Shown: positions 1 through 5,117, counted from the first letter of the stretch. The stretch: DNA of 5,361 nt from Candidatus Peribacteraceae bacterium (GCA_018061525.1 JAGOUB010000071.1:1-5361); one strand, 5' to 3'. Program-made: numbers and translations. The notes: a model not told the origin generated them from the letters alone.

Positions 1-77
1 GTGCAGACCTGCGCGATCTGGTGGCCGTAGGCCTTCTCGCTGGGGAACCGCGTGTGGCAGATGTAGAGGATACGCAT
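1..77 (-). CDS. GT4-type glycosyltransferase, N-terminal fragment
   Basis: Only the first 25 codons are present; the gene leaves the window at position 1. The ATG at 77-75 opens with MRILYICH, a first beta strand, followed by RFPSEKAYGHQIAQVC. The R-x-P-S-E-K-A-x-G-x-Q signature near the N-terminus is typical of GT-B fold glycosyltransferases of the GT4 (group 1) family, which transfer sugars from nucleotide-sugar donors to lipid-linked or surface glycans. It starts 2 nt after the stop codon of the exostosin-like gene and has no clear ribosome binding site, so it is probably cotranscribed and translationally coupled with it. The acceptor and sugar cannot be inferred from this fragment. The family call rests on a short but characteristic stretch. 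Confidence 0.72.
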   Translation of the reverse strand, partial: MRILYICHTRFPSEKAYGHQIAQVC

Positions 78-79
78 GG

Positions 80-1114
80 TCAGAGGGCGGCGAAGGCGCG
101 GGCGAAGAAGCGGTCCGGGCGGAGGTAGTCGGTGTAGGCCTGGCGGGCAGCCAGTTGGCGGCGCTCCACCTCGGCGGCGGTCGAACCGCGCCACCAGTCG
201 CGCGCCACCACGCCGATCCACGGCAATTCGGCGCGGCGTACCGTCAGCAGGAATTCATCGTAGTCGATCTCGTTTTCCAGCGGCAGCGGCGTCTCGGTAT
301 CCACGAAGAGTGGGATGCGGCCTAGGCTGAGCGCTTCGTAGAAGCGGTAGGAGTAGTTGCCGTCGCCCTTTACCACCAACGCTAGGTCGCAGTCGCGCAT
401 GTTGTCCACGTACTCGCGGCGGGCCTGCTCGGGCGGCAGGCTGATGGTCTGGGCGTGGCCCGAGTAGCTCTTGCGGATGAGGAAATTCGTCTCGACCCCC
501 GGCTCGGCGCCCAGCACGGCCAGCGCCTCGCGGCGGAAACTCAGGCCTTTGCGCTCGGAAAGGATCCGCTCGTCGCCGGCCAAGCAGGCGCGAGCGCGCA
601 CGAGGGCGTTGCCGGTCCAGGTGCCGAGCGCATTCTTCCAGTTCTTAAAATCGGACCAGCCGCAGAAGCCGACAACCGGGCGCTCGCCCTTGGGGCGCGG
701 CGCGAAGGGTCCTGGTCCGTGCAGGTCCTCGGCGTAGGCCGGCATCATGCGTTCGTTCGGACGGAGCGCGTAGCGGTAGGCCGACGAGATGAAGGCGACG
801 GAGTTGGGTAGATCGACAGCGCAGGGCGCGTCGCCGTAGTTCACGGCCACGATCTTCTTGCCGTGGCGCGCGGCGAGCGCGGACACCTCGGCCAAGTAGG
901 CGCGGTCGTCGCGGACATATGGGAAGTGGTGGGGGATCAAGATGAACTCCGCCGCGGCCGGATCATCGACCACTTGGACGATCGGCTCGTTGAAGCACTC
1001 GTACGCCTTACCGAGGAAGAGGTTGCGTTCGCCGCCGCTCGCCTTCCCGAAATTGGGATAGAGGACTGGCAGGTGGGCCAGGTCGGGCCGGCGGGGGCAA
1101 TAGGCCTTTTGCAC
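80..1114 (-). CDS. Exostosin-like (GT47-type) glycosyltransferase
   Basis: This 344-residue protein is probably a cytosolic or membrane-associated glycosyltransferase in glycan synthesis. Its C-terminal half carries the best clue. Residues about 240-290 contain RDCDLALVVKGDGNYSYRFY, then EALSLGRIPLFVDTETPLP and ENEIDYDEF. The pattern RFYEAL-x-x-G-x-IP followed by P-x-E-x-x-I-D-[YW] is the hallmark of exostosin/GT47 C-terminal domains, the probable nucleotide-sugar-binding half. The N-terminal half is less conserved, with VVGFCGWSDF near residues 147-156. I see no signal peptide or membrane segment. The start is a GTG at 1114; an in-frame TGA lies just upstream and the first internal Met is residue 123, so no better start exists. 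GGAG abuts the GTG with no spacing and cannot act as a normal ribosome binding site. A GT4-type gene follows 2 nt downstream. Specificity is unknown. Confidence 0.8.
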   Translation of the reverse strand: MQKAYCPRRPDLAHLPVLYPNFGKASGGERNLFLGKAYECFNEPIVQVVDDPAAAEFILIPHHFPYVRDDRAYLAEVSALAARHGKKIVAVNYGDAPCAVDLPNSVAFISSAYRYALRPNERMMPAYAEDLHGPGPFAPRPKGERPVVGFCGWSDFKNWKNALGTWTGNALVRARACLAGDERILSERKGLSFRREALAVLGAEPGVETNFLIRKSYSGHAQTISLPPEQARREYVDNMRDCDLALVVKGDGNYSYRFYEALSLGRIPLFVDTETPLPLENEIDYDEFLLTVRRAELPWIGVVARDWWRGSTAAEVERRQLAARQAYTDYLRPDRFFARAFAAL

Positions 1115-1120
1115 CTCCGA

Positions 1121-1150
1121 ATCGTATCAGAGGGGGAGTGGAAGTGTCCC
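1121..1150 (-). promoter_or_regulatory. Promoter of the exostosin-like gene, probably leaderless
   Basis: Reading the minus strand, GGGACA (1150-1145; four of six matches to TTGACA) is followed by an 18-nt spacer and TACGAT (1126-1121). The GTG start lies exactly 6 nt after the -10-like hexamer, so a transcript starting at the usual distance would begin at or next to the start codon. The -10 position recurs at other genes here; the -35 is weaker. Confidence 0.5.
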
Positions 1151-1162
1151 CGCCTTTGCCGG

Positions 1163-1168
1163 TAGCCT
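1163..1168 (+). promoter_or_regulatory. Candidate -10 hexamer of the plus-strand glycosyltransferase
   Basis: TAGCCT lies exactly 6 nt before an ATC codon at 1175 that is in frame with the gene. This matches the spacing seen before the exostosin-like gene, mutM and the M50 gene. No convincing -35 is visible. The hexamer has only the TANNNT bases in common with the consensus, so on its own it would be weak. Confidence 0.3.
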
Positions 1169-1198
1169 GGATCCATCGCCAAGCCCTTCTACCAAATC

Positions 1199-2206
1199 TT
1201 GGAACCGGCCTTCCGCAAGTTCTCGCTGCAGACCGCCCTGCGGACCGGACTGCCGAGCCTGCGCTACTACCTGACGCGTCCGGCGCTGCCGGCATCGGAC
1301 AGGCTGCCGCTCTTCACCATGAACATCCTCCCGCCGATGGGGCGGGTCTGGTACCACTTCGCGCGCAAGCACTTGGGCGACCAAGTCGACATCACGATCT
1401 TCGACTGCTCGGGGCGATTGAACCCGGCGCACTTCCCCGGCGCGACAGTGCAGCCGTTCATCAACCTCTACGCCTCGGCCAAGAGCGACGAGTTCCTGTA
1501 CCACATTGCGCGCAACCGGACGCATGGTTGGATCTGCGATGACGACGTGTTCTTTGTGAGCGGTGAGTCGCTCAAGGTACTGGAGCGCGAGTTCGCCGTG
1601 CCGAACACGGCCACCGTCAGCCTGCGCGCCCGCAAGTGGTGGGAGTTCGACATCGACGGCCAACCGCACCCCGTCTCGGGCAGTTACAGCATCGCTTTCG
1701 ATCGCCAGATCTTCTGCGACAAGGAGAAGCTCTCGCTGGCGCCGGCCGACGGCAACACGCATAACCGCTCGCTCAACGGCAAGCCGCTGACGCGCTACGA
1801 CACCGGCGATCTGAGCAACGAGCTGCTGCTGCGGCGCGGCTACCGCTGCTACGTCAGTCCCGACGACGAGAGCAAGCGCTGCCTGGCGTCGTTCTCTGGC
1901 CTGAGCGGCGCGGTCATTTTGCTCTGGCTCTACAAGACGCCCGAGGAGGTGCTGGCCTACCTCACCGACCCGCCCAAAGAGGCATGGGGCGGCACGATGC
2001 TCTTCGGCATTCTCTCGGCCATGCTCGCGATCTGGACGATCCAAGACCTGCATGCCGAGATCTTCGGCGCGCCGTACCACCTGCCCACGCTGCCGCCGCG
2101 CGAGAAGCTGCAGGCGCTGGCGGCTGAGGTCACGCCTTTCCTACCCAAAGAGCTCTCGTTCCAGTGGGTCGAAGACGTGCGGCAACAGCTCTTCGCGGCG
2201 CTCTGA
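1199..2206 (+). CDS. Putative GT-A-type glycosyltransferase with a DDD motif
   Basis: The protein has 335 residues counted from TTG at 1199. It resembles a nucleotide-sugar-dependent glycosyltransferase: residues 110-119, GWICDDDVFF, place an aspartate triad after a hydrophobic strand, like the metal-binding DXD motif of GT-A enzymes. RYDTGDLSNELLLRRG (about 199-214) resembles a later GT-A acceptor-side element. Hydrophobic stretches near 231-245 and 264-280 look like buried helices or strands rather than clear membrane spans. The start is uncertain. There is no ATG until codon 41, inside the likely first strand, and no Shine-Dalgarno before the TTG. Upstream codons back to 1175 look coding and would add IAKPFYQI, with an ATC at 1175 as a candidate unusual start. 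The gene diverges from the exostosin-like gene and ends 18 nt before mutM. The exact family, donor and acceptor are not recognised. Confidence 0.6.
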   Translation: MEPAFRKFSLQTALRTGLPSLRYYLTRPALPASDRLPLFTMNILPPMGRVWYHFARKHLGDQVDITIFDCSGRLNPAHFPGATVQPFINLYASAKSDEFLYHIARNRTHGWICDDDVFFVSGESLKVLEREFAVPNTATVSLRARKWWEFDIDGQPHPVSGSYSIAFDRQIFCDKEKLSLAPADGNTHNRSLNGKPLTRYDTGDLSNELLLRRGYRCYVSPDDESKRCLASFSGLSGAVILLWLYKTPEEVLAYLTDPPKEAWGGTMLFGILSAMLAIWTIQDLHAEIFGAPYHLPTLPPREKLQALAAEVTPFLPKELSFQWVEDVRQQLFAAL

Positions 2207-2212
2207 GTGGAG

Positions 2213-2218
2213 TAAAAT
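2213..2218 (+). promoter_or_regulatory. -10 hexamer of mutM
   Basis: TAAAAT is a five-of-six match to the bacterial -10 consensus in GC-rich surroundings, between the stop of the preceding gene and the mutM ATG. Exactly 6 nt separate it from the ATG at 2225. AGG in that gap is too close to the ATG to act as a ribosome binding site. I infer a leaderless mutM transcript; no good -35 is evident. Confidence 0.5.
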
Positions 2219-2224
2219 CCAGGC

Positions 2225-3082
2225 ATGCCCGAGCTGCCCGAAGTCGAGACCGTTCGTAAAAGCCTGATGCGTTACCTGCCCGGCCAGAAGGTGGAGGGTG
2301 TGGAGGTGCGCCATGCCAAGAGCGTCCGCAACGATGCGGCCTTCGCCTCGTGGCTGATCGGTCGTACGGTGAAGATCGTCGACCGCCGCGCCAAGCTGCT
2401 CGTCATCCGCTTTGAGGACGATGACGAGGTGCTCACGATCCACCTGAAAATGACGGGGCAGCTGCTGTTCCAAAAGGGCAGCCTCAAGGCCGGCGGCGGG
2501 CACAGCCTCTCCAAGACCGCCGATGATCAGGGCGAGCGCCACGCGCGCGTGATCCTCACCTTTCGCGACGGCGGGCGGCTGGTCTTCAACGACCTGCGTT
2601 TATTTGGCTATCTCAAGCGCCTGCCGGCCGATCGCCTCCTCAAGGAACTCGCCGGCTACGGCCCTGAGCCAGGCACGCCGGACTTCACGCTGGAGTTCTT
2701 CACCAAGGTTCTCGGTAAGCGCACCGCACCGCTCAAGGCCGTTTTGCTCGACCAAAAAAAGATCGGCGGCCTCGGCAATATCTACGTGGATGAAGCCTGC
2801 TTTCGCGCCAAGGTGCGTCCCACACGCCGCGCCGGCTCGCTCACCAAGGCCGAGGTGAAGGCGCTCCACCAGGCGTGCGTTGATGTGATTGAAGAATCGA
2901 TCGCGGTGGGCGGCACCACTTTCCGCAACTATACCGATGCTGACGGGAAGAACGGCGGCTACATGGAGAAGCTCCGCGTCTACGGCCGCGATGGCGAGAG
3001 GTGCCTGCGCTGCAAAGGCACCATCAAGAAGACGGTCTGCGCCGGCCGCGGCACGCACTACTGCCCAGAGTGCCAAAAGTGA
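2225..3082 (+). CDS. mutM: Formamidopyrimidine-DNA glycosylase (Fpg/MutM)
   Basis: This bifunctional base-excision repair enzyme removes 8-oxoguanine and ring-opened purines from DNA and nicks the abasic site. The 285 residues hold the full family set: MPELPEVETVR at the N-terminus, with catalytic Pro2 (Schiff-base nucleophile) and Glu3 and Glu6; Lys57 in RRAKLLV; HLKMTG at 73-78; Asn185 in GGLGNIYVDEA (helix-two-turn-helix region); and a C-terminal zinc finger with Cys260, Cys263, Cys280 and Cys283, including Arg275 in the finger loop. MPELPEVETVR and the zinc finger favour MutM over endonuclease VIII. Two oddities: residues about 84-104 (Gly-, Lys- and Ser-rich) look roughly ten residues longer than usual before the conserved His-x-x-V strand, and the usual RRFG/RKFG turn reads LRLFG. 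The ATG at 2225 is fixed by the conserved N-terminus. The gene has its own -10 and lies 25 nt before the YerC-like gene. Confidence 0.97.
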   Translation: MPELPEVETVRKSLMRYLPGQKVEGVEVRHAKSVRNDAAFASWLIGRTVKIVDRRAKLLVIRFEDDDEVLTIHLKMTGQLLFQKGSLKAGGGHSLSKTADDQGERHARVILTFRDGGRLVFNDLRLFGYLKRLPADRLLKELAGYGPEPGTPDFTLEFFTKVLGKRTAPLKAVLLDQKKIGGLGNIYVDEACFRAKVRPTRRAGSLTKAEVKALHQACVDVIEESIAVGGTTFRNYTDADGKNGGYMEKLRVYGRDGERCLRCKGTIKKTVCAGRGTHYCPECQK

Positions 3083-3093
3083 CCAAAAGGCGC

Positions 3094-3099
3094 TATAGT
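3094..3099 (+). promoter_or_regulatory. -10 hexamer of the YerC-like gene
   Basis: TATAGT, a five-of-six match to TATAAT, lies between the mutM stop and the ATG at 3108, with 8 nt between hexamer and ATG. GAGGA (3102-3106) is only 1 nt from the ATG, too close for a standard ribosome binding site. A leaderless or nearly leaderless transcript is likely, possibly in addition to readthrough from mutM. Confidence 0.48.
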
Positions 3100-3107
3100 G
3101 CGAGGAC

Positions 3108-3422
3108 ATGGCCCAGAAGCGCTCCCAGATCGATGACCTCGCCCAGCTGCTGGCGGCGGCCGCCACACGCGGCGAGGTGAAGCGCCTGCTTGGGGATTTG
3201 CTGACACCGCAAGAGATCGATGAGCTGTCGTTGCGCTGGAAGATTGCACGCGAGCTGCTGGCCGGACGCACGCAGCGCGACATCGCCGAGCGCCTCGGCG
3301 TGAGCATCAGCAAGATCACCCGCGCCTCGCGGGCGGTGCAGTACGGCAACGGCGGCTTCCAGCTGTTCGTCCGGCGCCTCAAGAAAAAAGCCGCGCCCAA
3401 ATCGAAGAAGCGTCGGCGTTGA
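3108..3422 (+). CDS. TrpR/YerC-family helix-turn-helix DNA-binding protein
   Basis: This 104-residue protein belongs to the Trp repressor-like (TrpR/YerC/YecD) group, small helical DNA-binding proteins. Residues 31-52, beginning LLTPQEIDELSLRWKIAREL, match the conserved helical core (LxTPxExxxLxxRxxIxxxLL). Residues 54-75 form the helix-turn-helix RTQRDIAERLGVSISKITRA. YGNGGFQLFVRRL (79-91) resembles the YerC-type YGxGG segment rather than E. coli TrpR, so tryptophan binding cannot be assumed. The last 13 residues are a strongly basic Lys/Arg tail that may add nonspecific DNA affinity. It follows mutM by 25 nt in the same direction and has its own -10 hexamer. No trp genes are nearby and the regulated genes are unknown. 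The stop overlaps the T-tract of the terminator that serves the opposite strand. Confidence 0.88.
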   Translation: MAQKRSQIDDLAQLLAAAATRGEVKRLLGDLLTPQEIDELSLRWKIARELLAGRTQRDIAERLGVSISKITRASRAVQYGNGGFQLFVRRLKKKAAPKSKKRRR

Positions 3423-3448
3423 AAAAATCCCCTCCGCGATCGGAGGGG
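3422..3448 (-). terminator. Intrinsic terminator of the 3465-4022 gene
   Basis: On the minus strand, CCCCTCCG and CGGAGGGG form a perfect 8-bp stem (3448-3441 with 3436-3429) around a 4-nt loop. One nucleotide later comes a run of six T (3427-3422). It begins 16 nt after the stop codon of the exported-protein gene. Read on the plus strand, the hairpin is not followed by T's, so it would be at most a weak terminator for the YerC-like gene. Confidence 0.8.
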
Positions 3449-3464
3449 GTGAACAGGGGAACGA

Positions 3465-4022
3465 TCATTTGTCGGACCGGATCCGGTCCAGGGTGTCGTA
3501 GATCTCTTTCAGTACGGCCTCATTCGCTTTGGGCTGCCCCTGGGCGATGTGGTAGTGCTGCTGCCGCCGGTAGCAGTCGACGGCTCGCACATAGAGATCG
3601 CGGGCGTCGCCCTTCTGCCCGAGGGCGAGCCGCCAGTCGGCCAGCTGCTTGAAGTCGTCGGCCATGAACGCCGCGCCGAAGTAACCGGTGCCCCGGTCGA
3701 GCGCCTGGGCGTTCTCGTGGCAGATGGCCTCGGTCACATCGAGGGCGGCCTTGGCTTCCGGCAGGCGCTTGGCCTTGAGGTACGTGTCCACGGACGTGCT
3801 GTAGCTGGCCGCTTCGTTGGGCTTGAGCTTGGCGACGAACGCTTCCGTCTCCGGATCGAGGCGGTTGGCTTTGGCGAAATCTTTGAGCGTCTCGGCTCGG
3901 TTCTTGGACGTCTTCAACTTGGTGAGGAGCCGGATGAGTGACTCGTTTTTCACCGGTTCGGGTTTTTTGTCCTCAGCTGCCACCGTGGCGGCGAGGAAGA
4001 GCACGACGACGAGGCTGCGCAT
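3465..4022 (-). CDS. Predicted exported helical protein of unknown function
   Basis: I do not recognise a named family in this 185-residue protein. Residues 1-16 form a short signal peptide: Arg2, the hydrophobic run LVVVLFLAATV and a likely signal peptidase I site after VAA, before EDKKPEP. There is no lipobox Cys at the cleavage site. The mature protein is rich in Ala, Lys, Glu and Leu and predominantly helical. Segments such as ADDFKQLADWRLALGQKGDA and RDLYVRAVDCYRRQ (about 121-154) look like paired helices of a tetratricopeptide-like fold, but no canonical repeat can be counted. Cys101 and Cys150 could form a disulphide in the periplasm. Start choice is firm: ATG at 4022 with AGGAGA 6 nt upstream. 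The gene is monocistronic with its own terminator, convergent with the YerC-like gene. A role in protein interactions in the envelope is a guess. Confidence 0.75.
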   Translation of the reverse strand: MRSLVVVLFLAATVAAEDKKPEPVKNESLIRLLTKLKTSKNRAETLKDFAKANRLDPETEAFVAKLKPNEAASYSTSVDTYLKAKRLPEAKAALDVTEAICHENAQALDRGTGYFGAAFMADDFKQLADWRLALGQKGDARDLYVRAVDCYRRQQHYHIAQGQPKANEAVLKEIYDTLDRIRSDK

Positions 4023-4028
4023 GGCTGC

Positions 4029-4034
4029 TCTCCT
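4029..4034 (-). promoter_or_regulatory. Shine-Dalgarno site of the exported-protein gene
   Basis: AGGAGA on the minus strand, 6 nt before the ATG at 4022, is a near-ideal ribosome binding site. It fixes the start and stands out because most other genes in the window have none. Confidence 0.75.
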
Positions 4035-4138
4035 GCAGGTGATGGGAAAGGATCTGATTTGGCATCCTACTCCCTATCGTCAAATCCCGGGCGCGATGAG
4101 GGGCGCCTCCTTCTTGAAGCGGTGATTGTGTTAAAGAC

Positions 4139-4228
4139 TGGCGGAGAGGGGGAGATTCGAACTCCCGAGACCCTTTCAGGTCTACGCGCTTTCCAAGCGC
4201 GCGCACTAGGCCACTATGCGACCTCTCC
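4139..4228 (-). tRNA. tRNA-Ser(GGA)
   Basis: This 90-nt class II tRNA with encoded CCA reads on the minus strand from 4228. Acceptor strands GGAGAGG (4228-4222) and CCTCTCC (4149-4143) pair perfectly, followed by discriminator G and CCA (4141-4139). The D stem is GCAT/GTGC with GG in the loop. The anticodon stem CGCGC/GCGCG encloses TTGGAAA with anticodon GGA (4194-4192), decoding UCC and UCU. The long variable arm (about GACCTGAAAGGGTC) is diagnostic of serine tRNAs. The T arm is GGGAG-TTCGAAT-CTCCC. All standard parts are intact, so it should be functional. Confidence 0.97.
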
Positions 4229-4258
4229 AGCTGTGCGACAACGGTGGTGTGAACATGG

Positions 4259-4274
4259 AGTGCGCCAGCGCACT
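4259..4274. repeat. Perfect 7-bp inverted repeat at the edge of the tRNA relic
   Basis: AGTGCGC and GCGCACT flank a 2-nt CA centre. The right arm is the part of the relic matching the tRNA-Ser D-stem/anticodon-stem region; the left arm is its inverted copy, where similarity to the tRNA stops. It may mark the rearrangement that truncated the copy. It has no T-tract and is not an obvious terminator. Confidence 0.5.
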
Positions 4275-4296
4275 AGGCGTCTAGGGCGACCTCTCC
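4268..4296 (-). pseudogene. Decayed 5' fragment of a tRNA-Ser gene
   Basis: Reading the minus strand, GGAGAGGTCGC (4296-4286) and CCTAGTGCGC (4277-4268) are identical to two blocks of the neighbouring intact tRNA-Ser, in the same order. They are separated by 8 nt instead of 7, with a different D-loop sequence that lacks the conserved GG. The anticodon arm, variable arm, T arm and 3' acceptor strand are missing, so it cannot be a working tRNA. Bases just upstream of both copies also look related (CTGT and AACG elements), which suggests a local tandem duplication followed by deletion. Integration-associated duplication is less likely, because that usually repeats the tRNA 3' end and no integrase is present. 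Confidence 0.72.
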
Positions 4297-4332
4297 ACTG
4301 TTGGGAACGACGGATCCGAAAGAGCGAGCGAG

Positions 4333-4338
4333 AGTGTA
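4333..4338 (-). promoter_or_regulatory. Candidate -10 hexamer upstream of the tRNA-Ser relic and gene
   Basis: TACACT on the minus strand lies 36 nt before the relic's 5' end. It would drive transcription through the relic into the intact tRNA-Ser. There is no convincing -35, so this is only a candidate. Confidence 0.22.
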
Positions 4339-4366
4339 ACAGACCAAACACCAGGACGGAATCCCG

Positions 4367-4828
4367 TCAATCGGCCTTTTGGGCCAGCATCCGCTCGAAG
4401 ACCCCGAGCATGGCCACCACATTGGGGGCGAGCAGGCAGGGATCTTCACCGGCGAGAGCCTGTAGGTCGGCGAACGAGTACCAGCGGATGGGTCCGATCT
4501 TCGTGGGTTCCCGGCCCTCCTCCGGCTCGCCGTCAATCTCGCAGACGAGGTTCTTTACGACGAACTTTCCCTCCACTGACTCGGTCTCGAAATCCTCCAG
4601 GCGGCCCGTCACCTTGGCGGCGCAGCCGATCTCCTCCTGAATCTCACGCAAAATGGCCGCTTCTAGATCTTCGCCGGGTTCCACCTTGCCGCCCGGGAAC
4701 TCCAGACGGACGCCGTACTTGATGTTGGTCACGAGCAAGAGCGTGCCGGCGCGCACGATAACGGCCGCGACCAATTCGCGACGGGGGACTTCGACGCCGC
4801 CTTCCGGAGAGGGCGGGACGTTCGGCAT
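4367..4828 (-). CDS. MutT-like Nudix hydrolase
   Basis: This 153-residue protein is a Nudix-fold pyrophosphohydrolase, cytosolic by sequence. The Nudix box GX5EX7REUXEEXGU fits at residues 47-69: Gly47, Glu53, Arg61-Glu62, Glu65-Glu66 and Gly68, with Cys in place of the final bulky aliphatic residue. These glutamates bind the divalent metals needed to split nucleoside-diphosphate-linked substrates. FPGGKVEPGE just before and within the box resembles MutT-type 8-oxo-dGTP diphosphatases, but the substrate cannot be fixed by sequence alone. Residues 1-16 are a Pro/Glu-rich lead-in before the first strand (ELVAAVIV), so the start could be slightly further in. The ATG at 4828 is 5 nt after the rpmB stop with no Shine-Dalgarno, suggesting a two-gene unit with translational coupling. 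A link with mutM in guanine-oxidation defence is inference. Confidence 0.88.
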   Translation of the reverse strand: MPNVPPSPEGGVEVPRRELVAAVIVRAGTLLLVTNIKYGVRLEFPGGKVEPGEDLEAAILREIQEEIGCAAKVTGRLEDFETESVEGKFVVKNLVCEIDGEPEEGREPTKIGPIRWYSFADLQALAGEDPCLLAPNVVAMLGVFERMLAQKAD

Positions 4829-4833
4829 GGGTG

Positions 4834-5043
4834 TCAGATGGAGCGGCCGGCCTGCAGACGCTTAGCCAGCGTGCGCAGGTAGCTCGTGGCAACCCTCATC
4901 GTCACGAAAGTGCCCGTCTTCGGATCGAAGACGCGCTTCTTCTGGATGTTGGCCTTGAAGGTGCGGCGCGTGGCGCGCAGCGAGTGGCTGCGGCGATTGC
5001 CGAATGCGGTTCCTTTGCCGGTCTTGGAGCAGCGATGAGCCAT
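4834..5043 (-). CDS. rpmB: Large ribosomal subunit protein bL28
   Basis: L28 is a small basic protein of the 50S subunit. The 69 residues from the ATG at 5043 begin MAHRCSKTGKGTAFGN, then RRSHSLRATRRTFKANIQ and KKRVFDPKTGTFVTMRVATS, matching the family pattern (C-x-x-[TC]-GK-x-x-x-x-GN-x-x-SHS-x-x-x-T-[RK]-R-x-x-x-x-N-[LI]-Q). An open frame extends 17 codons further to 5094. That extension is rejected because it contains the promoter and adds non-ribosomal sequence before the conserved MAHRC. Only Cys5 remains of the zinc-binding pairs found in some L28 proteins; the other positions are non-Cys, including the later pair (ATSYL), so this is a zinc-free form. The gene leads a probable unit with the Nudix gene and is divergent from the M50 gene. 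Confidence 0.93.
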   Translation of the reverse strand: MAHRCSKTGKGTAFGNRRSHSLRATRRTFKANIQKKRVFDPKTGTFVTMRVATSYLRTLAKRLQAGRSI

Positions 5044-5052
5044 CGGACCGCG

Positions 5053-5081
5053 AGAGTACCCATGGTTTGAGAAAAGGTCAA
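5053..5081 (-). promoter_or_regulatory. rpmB promoter
   Basis: On the minus strand, TTGACC (5081-5076, five of six matches to TTGACA) is followed by a 17-nt spacer and TACTCT (5058-5053). The ATG at 5043 lies 9 nt after the -10, so the leader would be only about 0-3 nt long. This is the best complete promoter in the window, and it supports the shorter rpmB start. Confidence 0.62.
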
Positions 5082-5087
5082 ATGATT

Positions 5088-5117
5088 CCGACATGCCATT
5101 TGGAGCCCAGGTATGAT
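5088..5117 (+). promoter_or_regulatory. Promoter of the M50 protease gene, probably leaderless
   Basis: CCGACA (5088-5093, four of six matches to TTGACA), an 18-nt spacer and TATGAT (5112-5117, five of six matches to TATAAT) lie before the GTG at 5124, with exactly 6 nt from -10 to start. The region is divergent and nearly back to back with the rpmB promoter. Confidence 0.55.

Noticed and set aside
1127..2080. A 317-codon open frame antisense to the DDD glycosyltransferase
   Set aside because: Its product is low-complexity Arg/Val/Glu/Ala sequence with no motif, typical of the mirror frame of a GC-rich gene. The plus-strand frame shows strands, motifs and sensible domain order.
2600..3400. 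A 266-codon open frame antisense to mutM and the YerC-like gene
   Set aside because: It runs across two confidently identified genes and the gap between them, and has no recognisable domain.
4078..4083. TTGACG on the minus strand as a -35 of the exported-protein gene
   Set aside because: No TATAAT-like hexamer lies 16-18 nt downstream; the nearest candidate, TAGGAT (4069-4064), is only 8 nt away.
4139..4310. The tRNA-Ser locus as an integrated-element attachment site
   Set aside because: The repeated part is the tRNA 5' half in adjacent tandem, not the 3' end, and the window has no integrase or element cargo.
4355..4368. A 5-bp hairpin (GACGG/CCGTC) overlapping the Nudix stop codon as a terminator
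   Set aside because: The stem is short and no continuous T-tract follows on the minus strand. Termination here cannot be claimed.
4059..4640. A 193-codon plus-strand open frame
   Set aside because: It reads through the intact tRNA-Ser and into the opposite strand of the Nudix gene; its product is Arg/Ser-rich with no motif.
5044..5094. A 17-codon N-terminal extension of rpmB
   Set aside because: The segment contains TTGACC-17-TACTCT and precedes the conserved L28 start MAHRC.
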